From an uncultured Lysobacteraceae bacterium (lineage in GTDB: Bacteria > Pseudomonadota > Gammaproteobacteria > Xanthomonadales > Xanthomonadaceae): 9,583 bases of DNA. The notes beneath the pieces were generated by a model that worked only from the letters and a program-made list of their open reading frames with translations, ran no database searches and had not been told where the DNA came from. A program made the translations under genes and the position numbers. The DNA is taken from contig CALCNV010000109.1 in the NCBI GenBank assembly GCA_937897645.1, positions 1 to 9,583 on the forward strand. Reading direction: 5' to 3'. Positions 1 to 6,112 of this stretch are shown here, in pieces; position 1 is the stretch's first letter, and every line of letters begins with the position of its first letter.

Positions 1-41
1 GCGCGCGGCCGCATGGCGGCCAGAGGGAAGCAACCCAGCGG

Positions 42-138
42 GCCGCGATGGAGTGCACGCGGTACCGCGTCATCACTCGGTTATGTATGGGCATACATCC
101 CCTCATTCTTCCTTGTCCCGCGCGCACTCCATCGCGGC
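42..138. repeat. Long inverted repeat, 21-bp arms
   Basis: The arms at 42-62 and 118-138 are reverse complements at 20 of 21 positions; the one mismatch is at 57/123. The core GATGGAGTGC / GCACTCCATC is exact. The 55-bp spacer is more AT-rich than the arms and contains its own small palindrome at 83-98. The element lies beyond the receptor's terminator and in no credible gene. It could form a large cruciform or RNA stem, be a remnant of a short repeat element with terminal inverted repeats, or be part of the control region of a gene off the left edge. No tandem copy is visible in the window. The symmetry is seen directly; its function is unknown. Confidence 0.6.
83..98. promoter_or_regulatory. 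Palindrome ATGTATG-GG-CATACAT, possible operator
   Basis: This is a perfect 7-bp inverted repeat with a 2-bp centre, AT-rich, in the spacer of the larger inverted repeat. Compact palindromes of this size are typical of operators bound by dimeric repressors. No gene start is visible next to it, so any regulated gene would lie left of the window. It could equally be the tip of a larger hairpin. Confidence 0.35.
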
Positions 139-175
139 GTGATCCATCCCAGTAGCGTTAACAGGCCCTGGTCAC

Positions 176-210
176 AAAAAAACTTCCGGCGCTGCATGCA
201 GCGCCGGAAG
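176..210 (-). terminator. Rho-independent terminator of the TonB receptor gene
   Basis: On the minus strand, a perfectly self-complementary segment at 183-210 (arms CTTCCGGCGC and GCGCCGGAAG around TGCATGCA) is followed by seven T residues (176-182). It begins 31 bp after the receptor stop codon at 242-244. The GC-rich stem followed by a T-run is the standard intrinsic terminator. On the plus strand there is no matching T-tract, so it acts on leftward transcription. Confidence 0.92.
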
Positions 211-241
211 ATGGGTGTCGCTCACACTGTCCGCGAGTCGA

Positions 242-3196
242 TCAGAACGTGGCCCGCAGGGTCAAGGCGTAGCGCCTGTCATTGACGAACCACGACGTGA
301 CGCGCTTGCCGGCACCATTCTGTTCCATGAGCGTGCGTTGCTCGGCATTGTTCAGGTTGTTGGCCTCCAAGCCGATCTGGAAGTTCTCGTTGAACTTGAA
401 GAAGATCGAGCCATCCAACTGGCCGAAGTCATCGCTGTACACCGGCAGTTTCCAGACAATGTTGTTGTTGTTGCCGTTGTAGCCATTCGCACCCACCGAC
501 AGCAGGTATTCGCTGCGCCAGTTGTAGGCCAGGCGCACCTGCCAATGGCCCTTTTCGTAGAACCCGGCGATGTTGTAGGAGTGCTTGGACAGGCCATCGG
601 CCGGCATGGTGCCGAACCCTGAGCCGTCGGTATCGGCCGGCAACACGGTGGGGTCGTCGGGCAGTCGGGTGCTGCTGTCGATGTAGGTGTAATTGGCCGA
701 CATGCCCAGGCCATCGAATGGCGAAGGCAGGAAGTCGAAGAACTGGTTCCAGCCCAATTCCGCACCGGTGATGCGGGCGGTGCCGACGTTCACCGGCCGG
801 GTGATCAGGTAGTCGTAGTCGTTGCCGTCAGCACCCGGGAAGGCCACCAATTGCGACTGCTTGCGGAAATAGTCCTTGATGTCCTTGTGGAACAGGTTGA
901 CCCAGGCCATGCCGCCGTGATCCGGATCGAAATACCATTCCAGCGAAAGATCGTACTGGTTGGCCTTCATCGGGGTCAGGTAAGGGTTGTCGTCCGAGCT
1001 TCCGGTCAGATCAAGATCGCTGACAGGCAGCGTTGCGCCCGGGGTGGTCGGCGGGGTGACGCCCGTCCTGACCGAAGCGCTGAGTACCTGGTAAGCCTGC
1101 AAATCGCTGAAATTCGGGCGGGCGATAGCCTTCGAAGCCGCGAAGCGCACGATCAGGTTGTCGACAGGCTCCCAACGGACGTTGACGCTGGGCAATACAT
1201 CCGTGTACGAGTTCTTCGCCGTGATGGGCTCGAATTCGCCGGCGCCCAGGTACGGTGCGTACGACAGGTTCGGAAAGGTCAGGTAACCGCTGGCAGCATT
1301 CTCGGTGCGCACGACGCGCACACCGACGTTGCCGTCAAGCATGTGCTCGTCCAGGCCGAAGTTGAGCATTGCGTAAGCGCTATCGGTGGTCTCGCGCTGC
1401 CGGTTGGTGTTCGATTCGCCGGGGACCCTGGGTACGTACGCGATGCAGCAGAGATAGTACGGGCTGGCCGCATCGTGGATGGCCTGGTAGCTGTCCGGGA
1501 AGCCCAGCGCAGTCGACAGCACGGGCGCGAAGAAAGAACCAGGCGTATTGGCACCGCCGCGATAGAAATTGTCGAAGGTATTCTGGTTGACTAGGCTGGA
1601 GTTGACCTCGGCATTCAAATCCAGGCTGGGCAGGGGCACCCCGCCCGGCAACGCCCACCACTGCATCCACGGCTGGAACACCGCCTGCCAGTTGTAACCG
1701 GTATCGATGCTGGTCGCCGTACGCTGGGTCAGGCGCACGCCGCCCTTGATGCCCTTGAAGAAGCCAGTGCTTTCGAAACGGTGGCTGAGGTCGGCACGCC
1801 AGGCCAATGAATCGGCGACGTTGTCATCACGATGATCCATCGTGAAGCCCCAGTAATAGTTGCCGGAATTGGCCGCGTAATCCCTGTCGATGCCGATTTG
1901 GGGCAAACCACCGCCAAGCGCGACATCGATGAACGGCATCTGGATACCCAGGGCCACCGTGGAATCCAGGCCCTTGGTGGTGGCCTTGATGTACTGCATG
2001 TCGGTCGAGAATTCTGTGTTGTCGCTCAGTGACCACTTCAAGCCAACGGAGAAGTCGCTGGTTTTGGAATCACGCTTGGAGGCACGGATATCGGTTCCCA
2101 TCGGGATGCCGCCGGGCTGCGTGAGCCGGCCCGAAACGAACACGTTTCCATCCAGTTCATAGGGCTGGCTGGTGTCGATGCGTACTTGCGTCGGATCGTT
2201 GTCGACGAAAATGGCATCCTCGTTCCAGACCTCGTTGTACTTGCTCTGGAAGGCGGTTGCGTACAGCTCCACGTCTTCACTGGGACGGAATTGCAGCGCT
2301 ATGTAGGCACCATCGCGCTGGCGTTCGAATTCCAGCGTGCGCCAGTCGGCGCCACGCGGCACCCAGACCGGGTCATTGACGTTGTCGCCGGTGACGTCAC
2401 TGTTGGAATTATTGAAGAACGGCCGCACGAACATGCCATCCGTACGCGTTGCCAGCTCGGAACGCGCGACATCGACCAGGATGCCGAACTCACCGATGCT
2501 CGTGTCCCAGCGGTTGCTGTACAGGGCCGAATAGGAAGGCTTGCTGGTCTCGACGAAATCGCCGTAATTCTGGCTGAAGGTGAAGCCGATCTTCTGGCCT
2601 TCGAAGTCGAACGGCATGCGCGTACGCAGGTTGACCGTACCGCCCAGGCCGCCCTCGATCATTTCCGCGGTCTGGTTCTTGTAGACGTCCACGCCGGCCA
2701 TCAATTCGGACGGCACGTCCTGGAAGCTGAGGTTGCGGCCGCCGGAAGCGGAGAAGCTGTCGCGGCCGTTGAGTTCCGAACGTACCTGGGTCAAGCCGCG
2801 GACCTGCACGCCGTTGCCCTCTGCCGAGAAGTGTTCCGGGTCACCCTTCGACAGGAAGTGGTCGATGGTGACGCCGGGAATACGCGACAGGGTTTCAGTA
2901 ACGCTGCGGTCGGGCAGCGCGCCGATGTCCAGCGCGGTGACCGAGTCGACGAAGGTGTTGGCGTCGCGCTTGATGTCCTGGGCGCGCATCACTGCGCCGC
3001 GCACACCGGTGACTACTACCGCATCAAGCTCGGTCGCCTCGGCTTTCTTCGCGTCCTCATCGGCGGTGGCCGTTGCTTCCTGGGCCTGCACGCCCGCACT
3101 GAGCAGCATGCCGATGGCCAGGGCCATGACCGAATGGCGAGGACGGCGGTTGGACATGGTCCGGACAATCGGCGAATTGCTGTGACGCATTGACAT
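242..3196 (-). CDS. TonB-dependent receptor (TonB-Xanth-Caul type), probable oligosaccharide importer
   Basis: Outer-membrane active transporter energised by TonB-ExbBD, 984 residues. The chosen ATG (3196) has a GGGAGG Shine-Dalgarno 8 bases upstream; an ATG in the same frame further upstream would skip it. Residues 1-38 form a long signal peptide with an Arg-rich n-region, the hydrophobic stretch MALAIGMLLSAG, and probable cleavage after VQA. A TonB-box-like segment, ELDAVVVTG, sits near residues 56-64. The plug follows, with the motifs LSRIPGVTI, VQVRGL and the segment around IEGGLGGTVNLRTR that are typical of this family. A long beta-barrel with aromatic girdle residues ends in the terminal Phe of outer-membrane proteins (LTLRATF). 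The family is common in plant-polymer-degrading xanthomonads and Caulobacter and usually imports oligosaccharides. Together with the neighbouring galactose operon, a galactose-containing ligand is likely but not shown. The only two cysteines are adjacent (C583-C584) in a barrel or loop region. The gene ends in a strong terminator. Confidence 0.95.
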   Translation of the reverse strand: MSMRHSNSPIVRTMSNRRPRHSVMALAIGMLLSAGVQAQEATATADEDAKKAEATELDAVVVTGVRGAVMRAQDIKRDANTFVDSVTALDIGALPDRSVTETLSRIPGVTIDHFLSKGDPEHFSAEGNGVQVRGLTQVRSELNGRDSFSASGGRNLSFQDVPSELMAGVDVYKNQTAEMIEGGLGGTVNLRTRMPFDFEGQKIGFTFSQNYGDFVETSKPSYSALYSNRWDTSIGEFGILVDVARSELATRTDGMFVRPFFNNSNSDVTGDNVNDPVWVPRGADWRTLEFERQRDGAYIALQFRPSEDVELYATAFQSKYNEVWNEDAIFVDNDPTQVRIDTSQPYELDGNVFVSGRLTQPGGIPMGTDIRASKRDSKTSDFSVGLKWSLSDNTEFSTDMQYIKATTKGLDSTVALGIQMPFIDVALGGGLPQIGIDRDYAANSGNYYWGFTMDHRDDNVADSLAWRADLSHRFESTGFFKGIKGGVRLTQRTATSIDTGYNWQAVFQPWMQWWALPGGVPLPSLDLNAEVNSSLVNQNTFDNFYRGGANTPGSFFAPVLSTALGFPDSYQAIHDAASPYYLCCIAYVPRVPGESNTNRQRETTDSAYAMLNFGLDEHMLDGNVGVRVVRTENAASGYLTFPNLSYAPYLGAGEFEPITAKNSYTDVLPSVNVRWEPVDNLIVRFAASKAIARPNFSDLQAYQVLSASVRTGVTPPTTPGATLPVSDLDLTGSSDDNPYLTPMKANQYDLSLEWYFDPDHGGMAWVNLFHKDIKDYFRKQSQLVAFPGADGNDYDYLITRPVNVGTARITGAELGWNQFFDFLPSPFDGLGMSANYTYIDSSTRLPDDPTVLPADTDGSGFGTMPADGLSKHSYNIAGFYEKGHWQVRLAYNWRSEYLLSVGANGYNGNNNNIVWKLPVYSDDFGQLDGSIFFKFNENFQIGLEANNLNNAEQRTLMEQNGAGKRVTSWFVNDRRYALTLRATF

Positions 3197-3401
3197 GGTT
3201 GTTCCCTCCCAGGACACCTTGACGAACGATTTGGTTTTTCTTGCGGACCCCAAGCGCCATCGCGCCGGAATCCATTGATTGTTTATGCGTTGTATTCCTG
3301 CTCGTGAGTCCGGATTCCCCAAACTCTTGCCGCACCCTGTCGGTTTCAAACGTAACGAAACAGTTAAAACCTGACTTGCCGCGCAGAATAGGCTCGTCAA
3401 A

Positions 3402-3423
3402 CATGCCCTACCAATGAAATATT
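3402..3423 (-). promoter_or_regulatory. AT-rich motif shared with the operon control region (copy 1)
   Basis: On the minus strand this segment contains ATTTCATT and the arrangement CATT-N7-CAT. It matches 16 of 22 positions of the plus-strand segment at 4496-4517. It lies about 206 bp before the receptor start codon; the other copy lies about 212 bp before the SDR start. The same orientation and distance relative to two genes expected to be co-regulated suggests a common regulator site. With only two copies, chance is not excluded. Confidence 0.35.
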
Positions 3424-3424
3424 G

Positions 3425-3444
3425 ATCACGTGATATATCGCGAT
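3425..3444. promoter_or_regulatory. Pair of adjacent palindromes ATCACGTGAT and ATCGCGAT
   Basis: A perfect 10-bp palindrome (3425-3434) is followed two bases later by a perfect 8-bp palindrome (3437-3444), in an otherwise AT-rich stretch. They abut the shared motif at 3402-3423 on the upstream side of the receptor's probable promoter. Their centres are about 11 bp apart, close to one helical turn, so they would be on the same face of the DNA. The sequence is direct evidence; binding by a regulator is inference. Confidence 0.35.
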
Positions 3445-3488
3445 TGAATACCTGCCCCTGCCCGACCCCAGCGGGCTCGCCCCATGGG

Positions 3489-4439
3489 TCAGGGCTTGGC
3501 GTACAGCTGGCTGGCGGTCGTCCGCAAGGCCTCCAGCACCCGCTCGGCCCCGGGCGACAATTGCTGGTCGCGGCGGCGGATGATGCCGAAGAACTCCATG
3601 CGCACCCCCAGTTCGATCGGCAGCACGCACATCTGTGCCGTCTGCAGGTAGGGCGCCACCGATTCCGCCGGCAGGGCCGTCAGCATGTCGCTGTGCCGCA
3701 GCAAATGGATGATGACCGGCAGCGAGGACGTCTCGATGATGTTCTGCGGCGGCTGCAGGGCATGCTCCAGGAATACGGAATCCAGGCGCATGCGCAGCAC
3801 GCTGGCCGCCGGCGGCATGATCCAGCCGTAGTCGGCCAGGTCGGCATGGCTCACCCTTTCGCGCTGCAGCAGCGGGTGGCCGGCACGCACGATCACCGAA
3901 TGCGGTTCGTCGGCCAGCGGCTCGAACTCGAGGTCACCTGCACCCTCGGGCCCCATGATGCGGCCGATGACGATGTCCAGTTGCCCGTCCAGCAGCTTGG
4001 CCACCAGGGGCCGGCTGTAATCCATTTCCACGCGGATGAGGATGTCGGGGAAGTCGCGCTTCACCGCCGCGATCGCCTGCGGGACCAGGGTGGTACCGGG
4101 ATTGACCACGGTGCCGATGGACGCCTGCCCCATGCGCCCGCTGCGCAGCGCGGCGATCTCGTCGTGGGCGCGGCCGATCTCCGACAGTGCCGAGCGCGCC
4201 CGGCGGATCAGCACCTGCCCGTACCAGGTCGGCTCGACGCCGCGCGCATGGCGTTCGAACAGCGGCACGCCCAGCAGGCTTTCCATCTCCGCCAGCAGCT
4301 TGGAAGCCGCCGGCTGGGTCATGTTGGCGGCCTCGGCCGCACGCAACACGGAACGCTGTTCGTAGAGATGCAGCAACAACAGCAGGTGCCGGGTCTTCAG
4401 TCGCGAAGCATTGAACCAGCTGGTAGTGGGTTGGGCCAT
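3489..4439 (-). CDS. LysR-family transcriptional regulator of the galactose locus
   Basis: DNA-binding regulator of 316 residues, the usual LysR length. The ATG at 4439 has a GGAGA ribosome-binding site 8 bases upstream. The N-terminal winged helix-turn-helix covers about residues 13-75, with the recognition-helix region AAEAANMTQPAASKLLAEME and the LGVPLFERHARG segment that follows it in the family. From about residue 100 on is the periplasmic-binding-protein-like effector domain (start SIGTVVNPG, then LDGQLDIVIGR). The sequence resembles the GbpR branch of LysR proteins, which control sugar-binding protein and sugar-catabolism genes; that is a judgement from memory. It is divergent from the operon of SDR and dgo genes and lies upstream of the receptor on the same strand, the classic position for a local LysR regulator. 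A galactose-derived inducer such as galactonate is plausible but unproven. Confidence 0.93.
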   Translation of the reverse strand: MAQPTTSWFNASRLKTRHLLLLLHLYEQRSVLRAAEAANMTQPAASKLLAEMESLLGVPLFERHARGVEPTWYGQVLIRRARSALSEIGRAHDEIAALRSGRMGQASIGTVVNPGTTLVPQAIAAVKRDFPDILIRVEMDYSRPLVAKLLDGQLDIVIGRIMGPEGAGDLEFEPLADEPHSVIVRAGHPLLQRERVSHADLADYGWIMPPAASVLRMRLDSVFLEHALQPPQNIIETSSLPVIIHLLRHSDMLTALPAESVAPYLQTAQMCVLPIELGVRMEFFGIIRRRDQQLSPGAERVLEALRTTASQLYAKP

Positions 4440-4495
4440 GGCATCTCTCTCCGAAGCTGAAAGCTAGCTATTCAGGCAGGGAATAGCATATGACG

Positions 4496-4517
4496 AAAAT
4501 TTCATTTGTCGTACATA
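4496..4517 (+). promoter_or_regulatory. AT-rich motif shared with the receptor control region (copy 2)
   Basis: The plus-strand counterpart of the motif at 3402-3423 contains the same ATTTCATT octamer (4499-4506) and the same CATT-N7-CAT spacing. It ends about 212 bp before the SDR start codon and lies 57-78 bp upstream of the regulator start on the other strand. That is a good position for autoregulation and for activation of the operon. It overlaps the left arm of the inverted repeat at 4513-4539, so the two signals may be parts of one regulator site. Confidence 0.38.
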
Positions 4518-4539
4518 GCTGTCACGGGCAAGGCTATGT
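4513..4539. promoter_or_regulatory. Operator-like inverted repeat ACATAGC-N13-GCTATGT
   Basis: Two perfect 7-bp arms (4513-4519 and 4533-4539) are spaced 20 bp centre to centre, about two helical turns, as expected for a dimeric DNA-binding protein. Partial repeats of the half-site are nearby: ATAGC at 4483-4488 on the regulator side, and TGTCACG occurring twice (4520-4526 and 4537-4543). LysR proteins usually bind T-N11-A symmetric sites between divergent genes, so this is the best operator candidate for the adjacent LysR protein. Binding has not been shown. Confidence 0.45.
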
Positions 4540-4657
4540 CACGCTGAACCTTGGCGCACACCAGGCTGGGGAAGGCTGGGATCAGCGGCCGGCGACAACC
4601 GCTCCCTTCGGGCCGGATGCCGAGCCACAACGTTTGCTGCGAGCCGGAGGAGGGCCC

Positions 4658-4732
4658 ATGGCGCGACAGGACAACAGCCAGGCGCAAGCGCGTGGGCGAC
4701 CCCGGCAATGTCCCATGGGGACAGCTGCATGA
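4658..4732 (+). CDS. Possible 24-residue leader peptide overlapping the SDR start
   Basis: A 24-codon ORF (start MARQDNSQAQAR, end CPMGTAA) opens 7 bases after GGAGG, within GGAGGAGGG (4646-4654), the strongest Shine-Dalgarno in the region. Its TGA (4730-4732) overlaps the SDR ATG at 4729 in an ATGA junction. The SDR itself has only a modest GGGGA site. This arrangement would let ribosomes finishing the leader re-initiate on the SDR, giving translational coupling. The peptide has no recognised domain and is rich in Gln, Arg and Ala. It may be a regulatory uORF, or the strong site may be fortuitous; coding is unproven. Confidence 0.35.
   Translation: MARQDNSQAQARGRPRQCPMGTAA
4709..4723 (+). 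promoter_or_regulatory. Small hairpin covering the SDR ribosome-binding site
   Basis: TGTCCC (4709-4714) and GGGACA (4718-4723) form a perfect 6-bp stem with a 3-base loop. The right arm contains most of the GGGGA ribosome-binding site (4717-4721) for the SDR start at 4729. Folding would hide the site, while ribosomes translating the short upstream ORF would open it. This fits translational coupling, but a stem of this size could arise by chance in GC-rich DNA. Confidence 0.35.
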
Positions 4733-5478
4733 GCGGCCGCCTGCACGGCAAGGTCGCCATCGTCACCGGTGCCGCCAGCGGCATTGGATTCGCGACCGCG
4801 CGGCTGTTCGCCGAACACGGCGCGCAGGTGGTCGGCCTGGATCGCAATCCCACCGCGCAGTCCAGCGACCGCCTCGCCCACGTGATCGCGGACGTGACCG
4901 ATGGCGACGCCGTGACGGCTGCAGTCGCGCAGGTCCTTGCAAGGCATGGACGCATCGACGCGCTGGTGAACAACGCCGGCGCCGATGTGTTTTCGGAACC
5001 ACTTTCCCTGAGCGATGCCGACTGGGATCGATGCCTGTCCCTGAATCTCAAGGGCGCTTGGAATGTCGCCCGTGCCGTGCTGCCGTCGATGCTGGCGCAG
5101 GGCGCGGGCGCCATCGTCAACATCGCTTCCGTGCATGGGCACAAGATCATTCCCGGCGCCTTCCCCTACCCGGTCGCCAAGCATGGATTGATTGGCCTCA
5201 CCCGTTCACTGGGTATCGAGTACGCCTCGCGTGGCATCAGGGTCAATTCGATCTCCCCCGGATTGATCCTGGTGCCGCGCATCGAGGCCTGGTTTGCTTC
5301 GCAACCGGACCCTGACGCCGCACGCCGCGCACAGGCCGAGCTGCTGCCACCCAAGCGCATCGGCACGCCGGAAGAAGTCGCGCATACCGCGCTGTTCCTG
5401 GCCAGCGACGAAGCACGCTTCATCAACGCCACCGACATCCTGATCGATGGCGGCCGCTCGCAGCTATACCACGAGTGA
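4729..5478 (+). CDS. SDR-family NAD-dependent sugar dehydrogenase, probably D-galactose 1-dehydrogenase
   Basis: Classical short-chain dehydrogenase of 249 residues, probably oxidising D-galactose at C1 to D-galactono-lactone in the cytoplasm, the first step of the De Ley-Doudoroff pathway. The Rossmann cofactor motif TGAASGIG is at residues 13-20, an Asp at the end of beta-2 (D38) points to NAD rather than NADP, NNAG is at 81-84, and the catalytic tetrad is N106, S134, Y147 and K151 (YPVAK). PG at 177-178 precedes the substrate loop. The start at 4729 is preferred over the in-frame ATG at 4708: it puts SGRLHGKVAIVTG at the usual N-terminal distance and has GGGGA 7 bases upstream, whereas 4708 has no ribosome-binding site. 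It is the first gene of the operon and is followed by dgoA after 4 bp. L-arabinose or D-fucose 1-dehydrogenase activity is also possible; the sequence alone does not fix the sugar. Confidence 0.9.
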   Translation: MSGRLHGKVAIVTGAASGIGFATARLFAEHGAQVVGLDRNPTAQSSDRLAHVIADVTDGDAVTAAVAQVLARHGRIDALVNNAGADVFSEPLSLSDADWDRCLSLNLKGAWNVARAVLPSMLAQGAGAIVNIASVHGHKIIPGAFPYPVAKHGLIGLTRSLGIEYASRGIRVNSISPGLILVPRIEAWFASQPDPDAARRAQAELLPPKRIGTPEEVAHTALFLASDEARFINATDILIDGGRSQLYHE

Positions 5479-5482
5479 CGGC

Positions 5483-6112
5483 ATGAGCCCTGCCCTCGCC
5501 ACGTCGCCATTCCAGTTGCCGCTGATCGCGATCCTGCGCGGCGTCCTGCCGCACGAGGCATTGGCGCACGTGCAGGTGCTGGTCGACGGCGGCTACGACG
5601 CCATCGAGATACCGCTGAATTCGCCGGACTGGGCGGAGAGCATCGGCGCATCGGTCCGCGAATTCGGCACGCGTGCGTGGATAGGCGGCGGTACCGTGCT
5701 GCGCGGCGAGGATGCGGATGCGCTGGCGACGATGGGGGCGCGTTTCATCGTCACCCCGAATACCAATCCCACCCTGATCCGCCACGCGGTGGATCGCGGC
5801 CTGCAGGTCGTTGCGGGTTTCGCCACGCCCAGCGAAGCCTTCGCCGCACTCGATGCCGGGGCACAGATGCTCAAGCTGTTCCCCGCCTCCACTTACGGGA
5901 GCCAGCACGTGCGCGCACTGCGCGCAGTGCTTCCGCCTGTCCCCATGTTCGTCGTCGGTGGCATTACGCCGCTCAATCTTGCCGAATACCTCTCCTTCGG
6001 CTGTGCGGGCGCGGGCATCGGCGGCGAACTCTACAAACCCGGCCAGCCGGTCGAGCGCACGCGCGAGCACGCGCACGCCTTCCGCCAGGCCTTCATGGAC
6101 GCTGCCCGATGA
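5483..6112 (+). CDS. dgoA: 2-dehydro-3-deoxy-6-phosphogalactonate aldolase
   Basis: Class I aldolase of the KDPG/KDPGal family, 209 residues, cleaving 2-keto-3-deoxy-6-phosphogalactonate to pyruvate and glyceraldehyde-3-phosphate, the last dedicated step of galactonate breakdown. The N-terminal ILRG (17-20) carries the conserved Arg. IEIPLNSP (41-48) holds the catalytic Glu (E42), and MLKLFPAS (129-136) holds the Schiff-base lysine (K131). GGGT (68-71), TPNTNP (91-96) and the C-terminal VVGGIT and GIGGELY segments complete the TIM-barrel phosphate site. The IPLNSP form is more like DgoA than the KDPG aldolase Eda, and the adjacent dgoD and dgoK support that specificity. The ATG at 5483 lies 4 bp after the SDR stop with little Shine-Dalgarno, so translation is probably coupled. 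Its stop overlaps the dgoD start (ATGA). Confidence 0.94.
   Translation: MSPALATSPFQLPLIAILRGVLPHEALAHVQVLVDGGYDAIEIPLNSPDWAESIGASVREFGTRAWIGGGTVLRGEDADALATMGARFIVTPNTNPTLIRHAVDRGLQVVAGFATPSEAFAALDAGAQMLKLFPASTYGSQHVRALRAVLPPVPMFVVGGITPLNLAEYLSFGCAGAGIGGELYKPGQPVERTREHAHAFRQAFMDAAR

Larger units (their letters stand above)
3197..3488 (-). promoter_or_regulatory. Intergenic control region of the TonB receptor
   Basis: This 292-bp stretch lies between the regulator's stop and the receptor's start and contains no credible gene. Reading towards the receptor, it holds two palindromes (ATCGCGAT 3437-3444, ATCACGTGAT 3425-3434) and an AT-rich motif (3402-3423) shared with the divergent operon region. 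A weak promoter-like pair follows, TTGGTA (3409-3414) and TATTCT (3385-3390) with 18 bp between; it would give a leader of about 180 nt. Beyond these lie a GTTTC-N9-GAAAC inverted repeat (3343-3361), a spaced inverted repeat GGAATCC/GGATTCC (3267-3273, 3312-3318) and the ribosome-binding site. No clear terminator follows the regulator, so some readthrough from it into the receptor is possible. The promoter assignment is tentative. Confidence 0.55.
4440..4728. promoter_or_regulatory. Divergent control region between regulator and catabolic operon
   Basis: This 289-bp region must contain the promoters of the regulator (leftward) and of the operon (rightward). The part near the regulator (about 4460-4545) is AT-richer and holds a palindrome AGCTAGCT (4462-4469), the shared motif at 4496-4517 and an ACATAGC-N13-GCTATGT inverted repeat (4513-4539). 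The part near the operon (about 4546-4728) is GC-rich and contains a short ORF (4658-4732) and a small hairpin (4709-4723). No convincing -35/-10 pair could be identified on either strand. If the operon promoter lies near the inverted repeat, the operon mRNA has a leader of about 180-200 nt. Confidence 0.6.

Noticed and set aside
13..285. Plus-strand open frame at the left edge (90 codons)
   Set aside because: It runs through the inverted repeat, the intrinsic terminator and the end of the receptor gene and has no ribosome-binding site or domain.
2186..3193. Long plus-strand open frame (335 codons) opposite the N-terminal part of the TonB receptor
   Set aside because: It is a shadow of the receptor's high-GC codon use. 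It has no recognisable domain or ribosome-binding site and sits antisense to a clearly coding region.
3447..3480. GC-rich repeats after the LysR stop as a possible terminator
   Set aside because: Only a 5-bp stem (GCCCG/CGGGC) is present and no T-run follows on the minus strand, so it does not qualify as an intrinsic terminator.
3444..4460. Plus-strand open frame opposite the LysR gene
   Set aside because: The minus strand carries an evident LysR protein with a ribosome-binding site; the plus frame is Gln/His/Arg-rich noise typical of antisense GC-rich DNA.
4708..4728. In-frame ATG at 4708 as the SDR start
   Set aside because: It has no ribosome-binding site, adds seven residues not typical of the family, and the ATG at 4729 has both a GGGGA site and the expected distance to the TGxxxGIG motif.
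5677..6108. Upstream extension of the dgoD frame across dgoA
   Set aside because: The extension overlaps dgoA, lacks family similarity, and the start at 6109 gives the 382-residue length and E. coli-like catalytic residue numbering.
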